A stretch of DNA of 64,000 nt, taken from positions 1-64,000 of IMG/VR virus record IMGVR_UViG_3300013118_000321. One strand, given 5' to 3'. Position numbers and translations under genes: made by a program. Source of the stretch: a virus. Positions 17,101 through 25,132 of this stretch are shown in pieces. Each line of letters starts with the position of its first letter. The first letter of the stretch is position 1. The notes under the pieces are model-generated. The model was not told the DNA's origin. It saw only the letters and a program-made list of their open reading frames with translations, and ran no database searches.

Positions 17101-17557
17101 GACTCTTTTTTAATTTTGCTATTTTCTCGGCATTTGCTTCTCGGGACTTTTTATCTTTTTGGTTCTTGTTATTACGCAGGACTGTGATTAGTTCTGCAAT
17201 TTCCTTATCAGCGTCGCCGCCAGCACCATATTTCTTTTCCCAGCCCTGGAGTTTCTTATAATCCTTTTTAGGACCTAATTTATACAAATTCAAATCTTTG
17301 GACAATGGGTAGATTTTGCTATAATCTTCTACCGTCAACTCTTTGGCACTTGGGTAGTTGCCATCGTTGCGCGGTTTGATCACTTCATTGAGATAATCAT
17401 TGATTGGTTCATACTGCTTGGATTTAGGGCCATTCCTGTTGGAAGCTGCCATGTCGAGCATCTGCTTGGTGATACTTTGTTTAAAACTTTTGATGTTGCT
17501 CTCGGCTTCTGCCTTAATACTGTCAACGATTTTCTGTTCAGCTGATGTGTATTTCAT
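14144..17557 (-). CDS. Large tail/baseplate hub-type protein
   Basis: 1137 residues from the ATG at 17557, which has a GAGGGGG Shine-Dalgarno 6 bases upstream in the end of the preceding gene; a TTG at 17593 is open but unsupported. The N-terminal about 180 residues are charged and helical. A beta-rich part (about 200-470; for example TLNNAQLAALTPRVEFFVYNR and DLMLTVGWNMPSS) is followed by a Lys/Glu-rich coiled-coil linker (about 690-800) and a C-terminal beta domain. Immediately upstream lies a LysM-type baseplate gene, and the tape measures are two genes further. Size, mixed beta/coil architecture and position suggest a baseplate hub or spike component. I see no lysozyme domain. The family is not recognised. 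Confidence 0.65.
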   Translation of the reverse strand: MKYTSAEQKIVDSIKAEAESNIKSFKQSITKQMLDMAASNRNGPKSKQYEPINDYLNEVIKPRNDGNYPSAKELTVEDYSKIYPLSKDLNLYKLGPKKDYKKLQGWEKKYGAGGDADKEIAELITVLRNNKNQKDKKSREANAEKIAKLKKSLGTAATTGKLLSAYGTDSEVVAEIEQETATEDHALDNPIKPQFAEFTFDRIRQNYISLRKGTKDQHLLSMYGAHIMNTTAMTRTSAIAAKGRVFSIKSGLDTNRLTNIFSFKMEYVKNKDYEGFLVNPLVTLNNAQLAALTPRVEFFVYNREKKTKKPIPIQNRGLSTQKRTGITALNNFQSVLGLQDLTIRLAGDTPETAKRDIDSTITFYGSNLSVFSSKRGRELYLPLIQPEGLGSEDGSPKDLMLTVGWNMPSSETIKSLNYTPLQVKSLKRQLKTFVMSYYKHSFNFNEDGSFMLQCDYVSRTSEVFQDIDVMSDGDSHVHSYYDGLISQMAKETQPTLNRNIQRVVNEYINRVHPTASDDTKKKIRTFFKKIPKKEHNQVTTHISVHTDYFQQKKTKKINAVLNHLTDNSKMYRFAIEGKAYREKLFDTAFNRVMRPHFYKLNFADDQMLPPKMRTTGGSQKVVDFRRVCRFRMQVSKTLDEEFLKPEEKRVKVQRMLVTKDSEGNELPGLSIMEEQAAADSANYRLPGTDKSYIEISPTKKTTESDNPTKKIKSKVDLIAEGDGKTKKGRKAVLDEENKTHAKKVKVLQDKLERAKKGNDDGWFDDPLSVQVAKAQKELDDELARHAQVLATLDSEHAVLFFTMGDIISSFLKVSESVKVLEKDKVSVMLGNIRINRDFYNLYKIPIALETYQKIMKDFEQSTARRFTLQKLITSLLREVQRYYNQGDYVLDSGKHTSAYSMKVGQFRTTPEKIKKLRTAPSVDKLYAEGYGQGGGDETVYYYTMSQASTELNIQDALRLTKWEVGKDKSIIRKISFKQVENQSMKAKQDDNIEKGFRSENGLIMIPQLYNVDITSFGLIDFYPGLSFFVKPSLIGVADISDSPVFKEVGLTGLYNVINVEHKIDSSGFSTSFKCYNESTVDWAEAIEAIKPKSKEEKKRLLERQATAKKERNLARIMRKIERGDTLTDAETVAMIND

Positions 17558-17559
17558 CC

Positions 17560-17895
17560 CTACCCCCTCACATAATCGTATATTAATTCCCAATTGATCG
17601 GAATATAGATGGTGTCACCAATGTCAAGGTGTGCTTCGGTTGGCGCAAGATTGAAACTTGCTATGATCCACCACAATTCTGGATCGCCATAATACCTGTC
17701 TGCAAACTTAAAGTATTTATCGCCAATTTGCCATATGGCAAGTTCATAACTTACATTCTTTCTCAAATCGTCTGGTAGGGTTATGAACTTTGGTGTTGCG
17801 AACTGTGTTATTCTCTTTGTCCCCCTATTCTTTAACGTGTTGTGATACATCTTGTGACTATTAATAACCATGGTTCTGTTTGAATATCTACTCAT
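17560..17895 (-). CDS. Baseplate wedge-type LysM protein (gp53-like)
   Basis: A 111-residue protein. The C-terminal half has the LysM-like pattern seen in T4 gp53-type and phage X-type tail proteins: GDKYFKFADRYYGDPELWWIIASFNL followed by LDIGDTIYIPINWEL. In these proteins the fold anchors a baseplate part rather than binding peptidoglycan freely. It overlaps the upstream gene by 4 bases (ATGA) and its last codons supply the Shine-Dalgarno of the hub gene. Position between tape measures and hub supports a baseplate role. Confidence 0.65.
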   Translation of the reverse strand: MSRYSNRTMVINSHKMYHNTLKNRGTKRITQFATPKFITLPDDLRKNVSYELAIWQIGDKYFKFADRYYGDPELWWIIASFNLAPTEAHLDIGDTIYIPINWELIYDYVRG

Positions 17896-18836
17896 TTCTT
17901 ATCTGCCTTTGGCGCGTTGGCCTTATCTATTTTATCATTGACTGCAGATTTATTTACTTGTGTTTGTTTATTTTGTTTATTGTTTCGTTTCGAATTCTTT
18001 GCGGAGGTCGACACGGAAACTTGATTGCCAGTGCCGCCTCTGGTCCTTTTCAGTGGTGAATTATTCACTGCTGCGGATCCTCGCTTGACATCATGGAGAA
18101 CGCCGCCTTGCGACTCATACCCATAGGGATATCCCGTTGCGTGGCCACCTAACCACTTCTTTGCACCACTCCACCCGAGAGAGTGTTCATGAACAACAAC
18201 AAAAGACATATTAACCTCAAACACTTTAGGGACAAAAGTATGACTCTTGTTTGTGGTTTGCCTTTCGTGTGCGTCGTTTGTCCTATTATAAGACTTTACA
18301 TCATTTGCGCTCATTGCTGGTGACATGTGATGAAACCCAGCTTCTAGATTGGGGGTGAAATCAACATTCTCCATCCATCCAGAAAGTCCACCCTTTAACA
18401 CGCTTACTGCGTTTTGTTCTTGTCTTGCATCCTTGACAAAGTTTGCAAACTTCATTTTAAGTAACGGATAAGCGTTCATTACATTATGTCCGCCATTAGA
18501 ACTGTAGGATGGATACAAAAACCCTATCAAATGCTCCAATTGGTGCATGTTGGCGTATCCCTCTTCGGGTGTAAAGGATGGAATACTCAACGATAATGAG
18601 ATTCTCCTTGTAGTGTTATTCCAAGATCCAATTGGATCAGCGCGGCCGAAGACATTCTGCGTGTTCCACTGACTTGTAAAGTTCTCATTAAAACTGGTTA
18701 ACCAAGCTGGAAACACACACGCCTTACCAGTTGCGATGTGCATAATTTCTATACTAAACCCAGCTTCTTCAAATCTCGACAATATCGGATCTGTGTGTTT
18801 TGCATCGACTGACCAGAATCCATCACCACCTGCCAT
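17892..18836 (-). CDS. Probable baseplate/tail-tube-initiator protein
   Basis: A 314-residue protein with a beta-rich N-terminal about 240 residues and a low-complexity C-terminal tail rich in Lys, Asn and Gln (about 270-314, KRNNKQNKQTQVNKS). NVFGRADPIGSWNNTTRRISLSLSIPSFTPEEGYANM followed by LEHLIGFLYPSY resembles tube-like domains of baseplate proteins in other myophages, where a domain akin to the tail tube starts tube growth. I cannot assign a T4 gene number. It lies directly after the second tape-measure gene (1-base gap), the usual place for baseplate hub parts. Confidence 0.6.
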   Translation of the reverse strand: MAGGDGFWSVDAKHTDPILSRFEEAGFSIEIMHIATGKACVFPAWLTSFNENFTSQWNTQNVFGRADPIGSWNNTTRRISLSLSIPSFTPEEGYANMHQLEHLIGFLYPSYSSNGGHNVMNAYPLLKMKFANFVKDARQEQNAVSVLKGGLSGWMENVDFTPNLEAGFHHMSPAMSANDVKSYNRTNDAHERQTTNKSHTFVPKVFEVNMSFVVVHEHSLGWSGAKKWLGGHATGYPYGYESQGGVLHDVKRGSAAVNNSPLKRTRGGTGNQVSVSTSAKNSKRNNKQNKQTQVNKSAVNDKIDKANAPKADKK

Positions 18837-18837
18837 A

Positions 18838-21051
18838 TTATAACCTCTTTATTGCATTGAGTCCATCGACCACCATTTGACCTGCATCCCTCTCTTTCAT
18901 AGATAGTTTCAAATCCGACTTTTTTGCTGCGATTTCGGCAACGATCTCTGTGATACCTTTTATCATCGTGGCCAAGGCGCCGTCTGCTTTAGCAGCATAA
19001 AACACATCATTCTTATCAAAAACGGGGGTCATATAATTGCGAGCAATGTTTGGAGTTGCCATAACTGGTCCCAGTGATTGGGCTGAATTTGAATCCTCAG
19101 TTGGGGCAGCTTGGTTTGTCCCTCTCCTCGCAACCGAACTAGCACTGAACTGTAAATCCGTACGTGCTTCGTTCTTGCCTGCCTTTACGTTGGATTTGCT
19201 TGAACCGCGAACCTTAGTGCCGCCAGGAAGTTTTAAGTTTGCATTGGCAACTGTTCCTTCCATCCTTTTTTGAATTTCATTTAAATTATCGGGACCTTTT
19301 TTGGTGCTGCCTCCTTTTGTTGGCCACTTCTTTTCACGTTCGTCCTGTATTCTTTTTTCACGCTCTTCTCCACTGGTACCAGCGAAGCTTGCGCCTGCGC
19401 CCATGCCAATAACTGTGCCAATTTGAGCCGCCGAGCCGAGCCCGAAAGTGTTCATAGCCATACCCATCATTATGCTCGAAAACAGAGCAATGTTATCAGT
19501 GAAAAAACTTATCATGCCCACGACGACATTTGTTAACTCCATCAAACCCTTCTCCCCGCCAATGGCATTGACGAGCATTCTAATCGCCTGCTCCATTGCG
19601 GCGTCTATCTTTGTAGCGACTGACAACTGGTCTGCGATCTCTGATTGGGTTCCTTGCATATCTGTCGCCACTGCATCAAGACCCTCCCTGTCACTCTCTA
19701 AAAGATCAGCTTCGGCGTCCATAAACTGCTTCAATTTTGCGACGTCACCGCCGAAACCCAATGTTGGTTCTTTTGCAAGTGCTCGCAATTCTCTTGCACT
19801 AAGTTCCTTGATCGATCTCCCTTCCTTAGCAAGGGAATCCATGATCACTTTTCTCTTTTCTGCTGGAGATTCAGCTGCTAGTAAGGCTTGAGCACTGACA
19901 AGAGGAGCACCGAAAGCAATATTGATGCTTTGGGCGAACTTTGCGGCGCCTTCAAATGTATCCATATTTTCATTCATTTGCAACAACTGGTTAACCTCTA
20001 TTCCCAGTTTCGCTGCCATAAATGCTGTGTCTTTGAATATCCTGCGGCCCAGTTCTGCCTCGAACCTGGCCAGAATCGGTTGGGCGTTCTTAAAATCTTG
20101 TGCCATCTCTTGTGGAGGGCGCCCCAGTGCTCTGGCTACGCCTGCAAGGTTGAATAGAAGATCTTTTGCCTGTTCTGGTGTTTGTCCCAGTGCCTTAACT
20201 TGAGTTCCAATAATCTGCGCCTGAGTGTCCATAGACACCCCTAGTTTGCTCAATGTACCTATACCAGCTGTCAATGCAACCAGTTGAGAGTCCTCTCCTG
20301 TGGTCAATTCCGAGAACGATAAAAAATTCTCTTTAAGAGAAGATGCAGCTTCGGCAGCAACTCCTTCGAGATTTGTACCTATTTGACCCATTGCGGCAGC
20401 TGCTTCACCAACATTTAACTGCTCTCTAGTGATTTGGGACCTTTGGAAGAGTGCTGCGCGTGCTTTGTCCATCCGCAACATTGTTTCAAACATTTTAGCG
20501 GTAATTGCAACTAGAACGTTTTGCCACTGCATTGTTTCCGCAATACCTTTGGTGAACCCTTCTAATAGACCTTTGCCTGATAAATTCTCCCAACCTTTTG
20601 ATAATCCAAAGGTAGCTTGCAACAACCTCTCGGCAGCTGCTTCACCTTTAGCTAATCCTTTATCGTAGTCTTCTTGAAGTTTGACTATTTTCTTGATTTC
20701 TTTATATCTCTTTCTGGCGGTTTCAAGTTCCTTTTCATCTACCTCATCCTGCGTGACCATAAACTCAATCTTTCTTTTTAGATCATATGCCTCTTGGCCC
20801 AAGAGTTCTAGTTTCTTCTTTTCAAGATCGATAACGCCTTCTATCTTATCTTTCTGTTCTGATAAGAGTCTATCTATGTCTTGGTATCTTTTTGAAAGTT
20901 CTTCTACACTTACTTTTCGGACATCAACTAATTGATCGCCCATCACTTCGGTAATTGCCTCAAGTAGTGTTTGGGCAAGTGCTGGATCTATTCTAGAGTT
21001 TGCAGCAGCTGCTTTGAGTTGCTCTATAAGTCTTTTACCCTGATCGCTCAT
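18838..21051 (-). CDS. Tape-measure-like protein, second copy
   Basis: 737 residues, mostly helical. A coiled-coil N-terminus (about 1-140) precedes a long Ala-rich helical region, a short hydrophobic stretch (about 505-555, VVGMISFFTDNIALFSSIMMGMAMNTFGLGSAAQIG) and a low-complexity C-terminus. Architecture and position fit a tail-length tape measure. It aligns with the upstream 875-residue protein: KMFETMLRMDKARAALFQ against KMFEQAKAVDEARAKLYQ, and LSKLGVSM against LKSLGVSV. It starts within the last codon of that gene (4-base overlap). T4 uses a single gp29. Which of the two sets tail length is unknown. Confidence 0.7.
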   Translation of the reverse strand: MSDQGKRLIEQLKAAAANSRIDPALAQTLLEAITEVMGDQLVDVRKVSVEELSKRYQDIDRLLSEQKDKIEGVIDLEKKKLELLGQEAYDLKRKIEFMVTQDEVDEKELETARKRYKEIKKIVKLQEDYDKGLAKGEAAAERLLQATFGLSKGWENLSGKGLLEGFTKGIAETMQWQNVLVAITAKMFETMLRMDKARAALFQRSQITREQLNVGEAAAAMGQIGTNLEGVAAEAASSLKENFLSFSELTTGEDSQLVALTAGIGTLSKLGVSMDTQAQIIGTQVKALGQTPEQAKDLLFNLAGVARALGRPPQEMAQDFKNAQPILARFEAELGRRIFKDTAFMAAKLGIEVNQLLQMNENMDTFEGAAKFAQSINIAFGAPLVSAQALLAAESPAEKRKVIMDSLAKEGRSIKELSARELRALAKEPTLGFGGDVAKLKQFMDAEADLLESDREGLDAVATDMQGTQSEIADQLSVATKIDAAMEQAIRMLVNAIGGEKGLMELTNVVVGMISFFTDNIALFSSIMMGMAMNTFGLGSAAQIGTVIGMGAGASFAGTSGEEREKRIQDEREKKWPTKGGSTKKGPDNLNEIQKRMEGTVANANLKLPGGTKVRGSSKSNVKAGKNEARTDLQFSASSVARRGTNQAAPTEDSNSAQSLGPVMATPNIARNYMTPVFDKNDVFYAAKADGALATMIKGITEIVAEIAAKKSDLKLSMKERDAGQMVVDGLNAIKRL

Positions 21052-23675
21052 GCACTGCCCCCATTAATGGCATAGACCCTACTTCCAACCTCTAATGAGA
21101 CTGAAGGGTCTATGTCTCTTAGTTTAATTAGACCTTTCCGTAAATTATCTAACTGCTCCAAAAGCACGCCGTCATGTTTTGAGTTCTCAAACTTTGCCTT
21201 CTTCATCGGAACTGGACTCATGGCAGTTAAGGTATCCTCGAACCCCATCAATTGTGATTGTGTCATCTCTTCAGCAACAAACTCCCCTTTTGCTCTTGCG
21301 ATATCCTTCGGGGACATGCCAGACTTCTTCATGTGCTGTTCATCCAACTTCAATTTCATACTTCCGTCTTCAATCCCCATCTTTACAAACATCGGAACAA
21401 GGACGTTGTCGGCGAAGGCGTGCCCAATACTAGACGAAGCGAGCAATCGACCAATGTAACTTCCCAGGAGACCACCTGCCATATAAGCAAGAGGTGTCAA
21501 GGCGACACCGAGACCAGGAGCAACATTTGCTAGTTGCACAATCCAACCGCCTGCCATGCCACCCAACCATCCGCCGAGAGCACCTGCAACTGCCTCTAGT
21601 ACCCCTCTGGCTTTACCTTTCACATCCAAAGTATCATCATTCAGAACCATTGCAGACTCACCTATTGCAAAAAGGGTTTCAACAATTGGGTACTTAGCGA
21701 GGGCAGCGAGCATTTTGCTGTTTGCTAATGCTTCACCCAACTTTGATCCATATTTAGCAAGAAGTCCACCGCCCGATTTCGCTCCCGCTTCGACTGCTTC
21801 GCCTGCAACAGTAGCTCCTATACTTGATGCTGCGCCTTTCGCGACATCATCAATACCACCTGCGGCCGATCCGGCTACCGAAGATGCGGCTTGAGTGGCT
21901 GCCTCGACGCACCCTGCTGCGCCTTTTGCTGTACCTGCTGCCCTTGCTGCGGCGAGCTGAGCCTTAAGTGTACCAATTTGTAACTTCATCCTTGGTATTC
22001 GCACGAAGTTATCGAATTTTGATTTCATGTATGCTGCGCTAACTGCCATCCCTGCCAAGGCAAGTGCTGGTATAGTTATCTTGGCATGCCTGGCCAAGAA
22101 TCCGACCGTTTTGGCAATAGCTGGCATGTGCTTGTTGATCTGGTTGTTAAGTTTTTGGATCAGTTCTGCCATTGCAGCATCGATTCGCTTGCTTTGGTCT
22201 AGTGTTTTTTCTGTATCCTTCTTAATCTCTTCATCCGTTGCTGCTTCGTCTAGATTAGCTACCTTAGCATCAAAATCTGCGAATTGCCCTCTAACTATCT
22301 TTTGAAAGTTTTCTGCACTCACCCCTGCAGACCCAAGATAACCCTGCATTGCGCGTTGAACGCGTTGATGTGGTACCCCGAACTGTGCTTCTGCTCTCTG
22401 ATATGCTTCTGCAATCAATCTCACCTTGCCAGATGCATCTGCAGCAAGAAGGGCAACCCCATTAACAAAAGATCCGCCCAATAATGAATTTAGTTTGGCA
22501 GCTGTCTTCAGGGCGTTTTCTGATGTGTCCAAATCTTCAGTTAAAGACATCAAATCTTCGATCTTTACATTTGTTGCTCTCGCTGTTGCGGCAAGTCTAG
22601 CAAACATTTGCGGTGCACGTTTCCCGAATCGAGCATATGTTGGTAAAGTTTTAGCAAAGGACCCAAGAGACTCTTTCTGAGTCATCCCATAGTCTTTGCC
22701 CATCTTATAAAGGGCCCTTACTGTATGGTCCATCTCTTCGGCATCCATCCCGATACCCTTTGACATGGCTTGGTATGAACTCCCCATTGCCGTAACAGAC
22801 ACTCCAAGGGATTTTAACCTACCAGACATATTGGCCATTCTAACGATCTCTCCAGAGTCTCTAAAATCCTTAAAAACCTTCATCTCGCTTTGAAGATCCG
22901 CTAATATTTCACCAGCAGCTGCTGGAGACCCAGGACCATACACTGATGCCAACTCTTGGCCAATATCCATCATCTCTGTTGTGAGTCCCGACAATCCAGT
23001 CTTCTGATACAGTTTTGCTCTTGCTTCATCTACTGCCTTAGCTTGTTCAAACATTTTCGTAAACACAGCAACCAGGATATTTGATGAGTTGACGGTTTTC
23101 TTGAGTCCTTTCCCAAATCCCTTGATCGAACCAATAATGCCGTCTGGGCCTGAAAAGGAATTACTAACGCCGAGGACTGACTGGGTCATCTTTACTGCTA
23201 TGGATTCGCCTTTTGCTAGCGACTTCAGCATGCTGTCATTTTCGTCTATTTCTTGCTTTAACAGTTTGTACTTTTCTTGTGCTCTTTTGGCAGCTTCTGT
23301 GTTCAACTCTCCAGCTATAGCATATTCTTCTATTTTGCTCTTTATTTTAGACATTTGAGATTGTGCGATCTGCTTCTTTACTTCGGAAGCCTCTTGAGTA
23401 TCCCACTCCAGATATTTGCCCGCTTTTTCACTATATTCTTTATCTTTCTTGAATTTCTCTAAGAGATTTCTGAAGTATTCACCTGATGATGTACCTCCAG
23501 TGGTGCCTCCAGATTTTCTTGATAGTATCTTTTCGTATTCGGATATTAAATCACTCAATAGAGCTTGATCAGAATCGGAAATCTCAGGAGAGGTTCCGTC
23601 GCCAGGGTTGTACTCACCCCCTTGTTCGAATTTCTTAAATAATTCTTTTAATTTTTGAGGGTTTATGAATGCCAT
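21048..23675 (-). CDS. Tape-measure-like protein, first copy
   Basis: 875 residues with a helical N-terminus (about 1-150), a central helical region related to the next gene, and an Ala/Gly-rich C-terminal half with several hydrophobic segments (about 520-760, such as ITIPALALAGMAVSAAYM and GGWLGGMAGGWIVQL). Such membrane-like segments are usual in tape measures, which may enter the host membrane at DNA ejection. It is preceded by the small gene at 23687 and followed with a 4-base overlap by the second copy. The pair probably arose by tandem duplication and then diverged. Confidence 0.72.
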   Translation of the reverse strand: MAFINPQKLKELFKKFEQGGEYNPGDGTSPEISDSDQALLSDLISEYEKILSRKSGGTTGGTSSGEYFRNLLEKFKKDKEYSEKAGKYLEWDTQEASEVKKQIAQSQMSKIKSKIEEYAIAGELNTEAAKRAQEKYKLLKQEIDENDSMLKSLAKGESIAVKMTQSVLGVSNSFSGPDGIIGSIKGFGKGLKKTVNSSNILVAVFTKMFEQAKAVDEARAKLYQKTGLSGLTTEMMDIGQELASVYGPGSPAAAGEILADLQSEMKVFKDFRDSGEIVRMANMSGRLKSLGVSVTAMGSSYQAMSKGIGMDAEEMDHTVRALYKMGKDYGMTQKESLGSFAKTLPTYARFGKRAPQMFARLAATARATNVKIEDLMSLTEDLDTSENALKTAAKLNSLLGGSFVNGVALLAADASGKVRLIAEAYQRAEAQFGVPHQRVQRAMQGYLGSAGVSAENFQKIVRGQFADFDAKVANLDEAATDEEIKKDTEKTLDQSKRIDAAMAELIQKLNNQINKHMPAIAKTVGFLARHAKITIPALALAGMAVSAAYMKSKFDNFVRIPRMKLQIGTLKAQLAAARAAGTAKGAAGCVEAATQAASSVAGSAAGGIDDVAKGAASSIGATVAGEAVEAGAKSGGGLLAKYGSKLGEALANSKMLAALAKYPIVETLFAIGESAMVLNDDTLDVKGKARGVLEAVAGALGGWLGGMAGGWIVQLANVAPGLGVALTPLAYMAGGLLGSYIGRLLASSSIGHAFADNVLVPMFVKMGIEDGSMKLKLDEQHMKKSGMSPKDIARAKGEFVAEEMTQSQLMGFEDTLTAMSPVPMKKAKFENSKHDGVLLEQLDNLRKGLIKLRDIDPSVSLEVGSRVYAINGGSA

Positions 23676-23686
23676 TTAGAAGTCCC

Positions 23687-23995
23687 CTACTTAAAAGGCC
23701 AAACTAAACCCGTATCTCTTTCAAAAGATTTGATTGACCTATCTAACTTGAATTTGTCTTTAAACGTCTTTGGATTGTTTAAACCATATTGAGACAAAGA
23801 AGAGAGGTACCTTTTTTCGCCTGCAAGCGTCCTGACAAAGGAATCCACCTGTGCTGGTGATCCTTTAACAGATACAGGAAAATATTCACCCGTAAATAGA
23901 GCGTCCAAGACCATTCTCAACCTTGCGCCCATAGCGACCAAAAAACTTTCGTCGATCTTTGTGAAGTCTATTACAATTGGTTCTTTCTTATTCAT
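23687..23995 (-). CDS. Small conserved-type tail-region protein, unknown
   Basis: 102 residues from ATG at 23995, which has GGAG six bases upstream; an earlier ATG at 24007 lacks a Shine-Dalgarno. The sequence begins MNKKEPIVIDFTKIDESFLV and contains LRMVLDALFTG and GSPAQVDSFVRTLAGEKRY. I do not recognise it. Its place between the gp26-like chaperone cassette and the tape measures suggests a role in tail assembly or a virion component, by position only. Confidence 0.7.
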   Translation of the reverse strand: MNKKEPIVIDFTKIDESFLVAMGARLRMVLDALFTGEYFPVSVKGSPAQVDSFVRTLAGEKRYLSSLSQYGLNNPKTFKDKFKLDRSIKSFERDTGLVWPFK

Positions 23996-24047
23996 AAACG
24001 TCTCCATTAGTAATTAGTTTGGCAAGTCAAAAGAGGATATTGTTTGT

Positions 24048-24227
24048 TTATTTCTTGATCTTTTCAGCTTCCTTGTTCCTTTCTTCAAAGTACTTGGAGA
24101 GTCTTTCCACAAACCACCTTCTAATGGTTATAGGTAGGTCATAAACATCGAAATAGTTCCAATTACCGTGCTGAACTAGATAAAATATCTGTTCGTGCAC
24201 ATGTAACATATAATCAGAGGTCAGGCC
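24048..24227 (-). CDS. Frameshifted C-terminal extension of the gp26-like protein
   Basis: A 59-residue open segment in the +1 frame relative to the gp26-like gene, entered at the seven-T run 24228-24234. It reads GLTSDYMLHVHEQIFYLVQH, then a charged helical end (ERNKEAEKIKK). The open frame upstream of the run reaches only a TTG at 24290 with an implausible Arg/Pro-rich product, and there is no well-placed independent start; an ATG at DYMLHV would make a truncated version. The layout matches tail-assembly chaperone pairs (lambda G/GT), in which a minority of ribosomes shift frame to add a C-terminal domain. A +1 or -2 shift would give a product of about 343 residues. Confidence 0.6.
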   Translation of the reverse strand, partial: GLTSDYMLHVHEQIFYLVQHGNWNYFDVYDLPITIRRWFVERLSKYFEERNKEAEKIKK

Positions 24228-25080
24228 AAAAAAACGTCGCCTCCAGGGGTACCTCCGTTTCGGCTTCGGCACCGCAATACATACACTCAAAATCTTCCTT
24301 GAGTCTTACAGTTGGAACAAGGGAAGCATAGTTCTTTCTCAAGAACCTAGAATCTCTCGCTGGCATTTCACCTATCATCTCATTCAAATCAGCTGGGTTT
24401 GCGATTTCGTCAATAGATACAATGATCATCTTTAAGAAGTCCGTCGTATTGGTTTCTGCCAACTTGTTCTTCTTCTTTGATGACATTCTACTGGCCATCC
24501 TAGATTCATCCCTAGACGTCAACAACCTAACAACAACATTTTGCCCTGACATAGGGAGAGTTGTCTCGAAGTGCCCTTGATGATTTGTCTTAAAATTCTC
24601 TGACTGTTCAAACTTCTCAAAATACTTATGATATTCTGATAGGTCAACTGTGATGTCACAGTCTGTATTGCACTCTGGGCAGGTTATCTTTACTTCATAA
24701 TCAGGCCCATACCCTGTTACTCTTGCAGCGACCATAATTGCTGACTTATCACCGATAAGCAGATCTGCTACCTGAATGCTTTGATCGACCATAATGTTCT
24801 GAATGAACTTATCAATTGCCACTCCCTTTCTTAAAAGAGCGGGAGATGTTAAGATATCTTCATCCCTGGCTGTCATGAATCTAATCTCAACTGTCTCTTG
24901 ACCGTGGAGAGGGTGATTCTGTGGATAAAACAGACCCCTAGACGGCAGTTCGACGAATTCGGTGTTTGCCGTTCTTCTTACTGCTTGTACTGGGGGTTGT
25001 GGACTTTGTAACTCCTCTGGAGCTGTTTGTTTTTTGGCAGGAGGCGCTTTGCGCGCCATCCTGTTCGAATTTCTACTCAT
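24214..25080 (-). CDS. T4 gp26-like baseplate hub / tail assembly protein
   Basis: 288 residues. ELPSRGLFYP (about 43-52), FMTARDEDILTSPALLRKG and the later VRLLTSRDES are typical of the T4 baseplate/gp26 family (PF12322 type). It has two possible zinc-binding Cys pairs: CPEC...C (about 135-142) and CMYC near the C-terminus. The N-terminal about 35 residues are basic and Pro/Gln-rich. ATG has GAGG six bases upstream. In T4 the protein acts in baseplate hub assembly. Near the 3' end the codons ACG TTT TTT TGG contain seven consecutive Ts, where a second frame is open downstream. Confidence 0.75.
   Translation of the reverse strand: MSRNSNRMARKAPPAKKQTAPEELQSPQPPVQAVRRTANTEFVELPSRGLFYPQNHPLHGQETVEIRFMTARDEDILTSPALLRKGVAIDKFIQNIMVDQSIQVADLLIGDKSAIMVAARVTGYGPDYEVKITCPECNTDCDITVDLSEYHKYFEKFEQSENFKTNHQGHFETTLPMSGQNVVVRLLTSRDESRMASRMSSKKKNKLAETNTTDFLKMIIVSIDEIANPADLNEMIGEMPARDSRFLRKNYASLVPTVRLKEDFECMYCGAEAETEVPLEATFFWPDL
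24228..24234 (-). other. Candidate programmed frameshift site (seven-T run)
   Basis: Seven consecutive Ts on the coding strand, read TTT TTT TGG in the gp26-like frame, five codons before its stop. Skipping one T (+1), or slipping back two, gives TTT TTT GGC and continues for 59 more codons. A -1 slip gives a stop two codons later, so only +1/-2 is productive. Polymerase slippage on the run could have the same effect. Confidence 0.55.
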
Positions 25081-25132
25081 TTAAACCTCACTTTACTAAA
25101 ACTATTATAAACCAAAATAAATATTTTTTTTA

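Noticed and set aside
17558-17593. TTG start at 17593 for the hub-type gene
   Set aside because: The ATG at 17557 follows a GAGGGGG site; the longer frame lies within the LysM gene.
24214-24290. TTG-started upstream part of the 24048-24290 frame as an independent gene
   Set aside because: The TTG at 24290 has no plausible RBS and the product before the T-run is Arg/Pro-rich; the frame is better explained as the frameshifted extension of the gp26-like gene.
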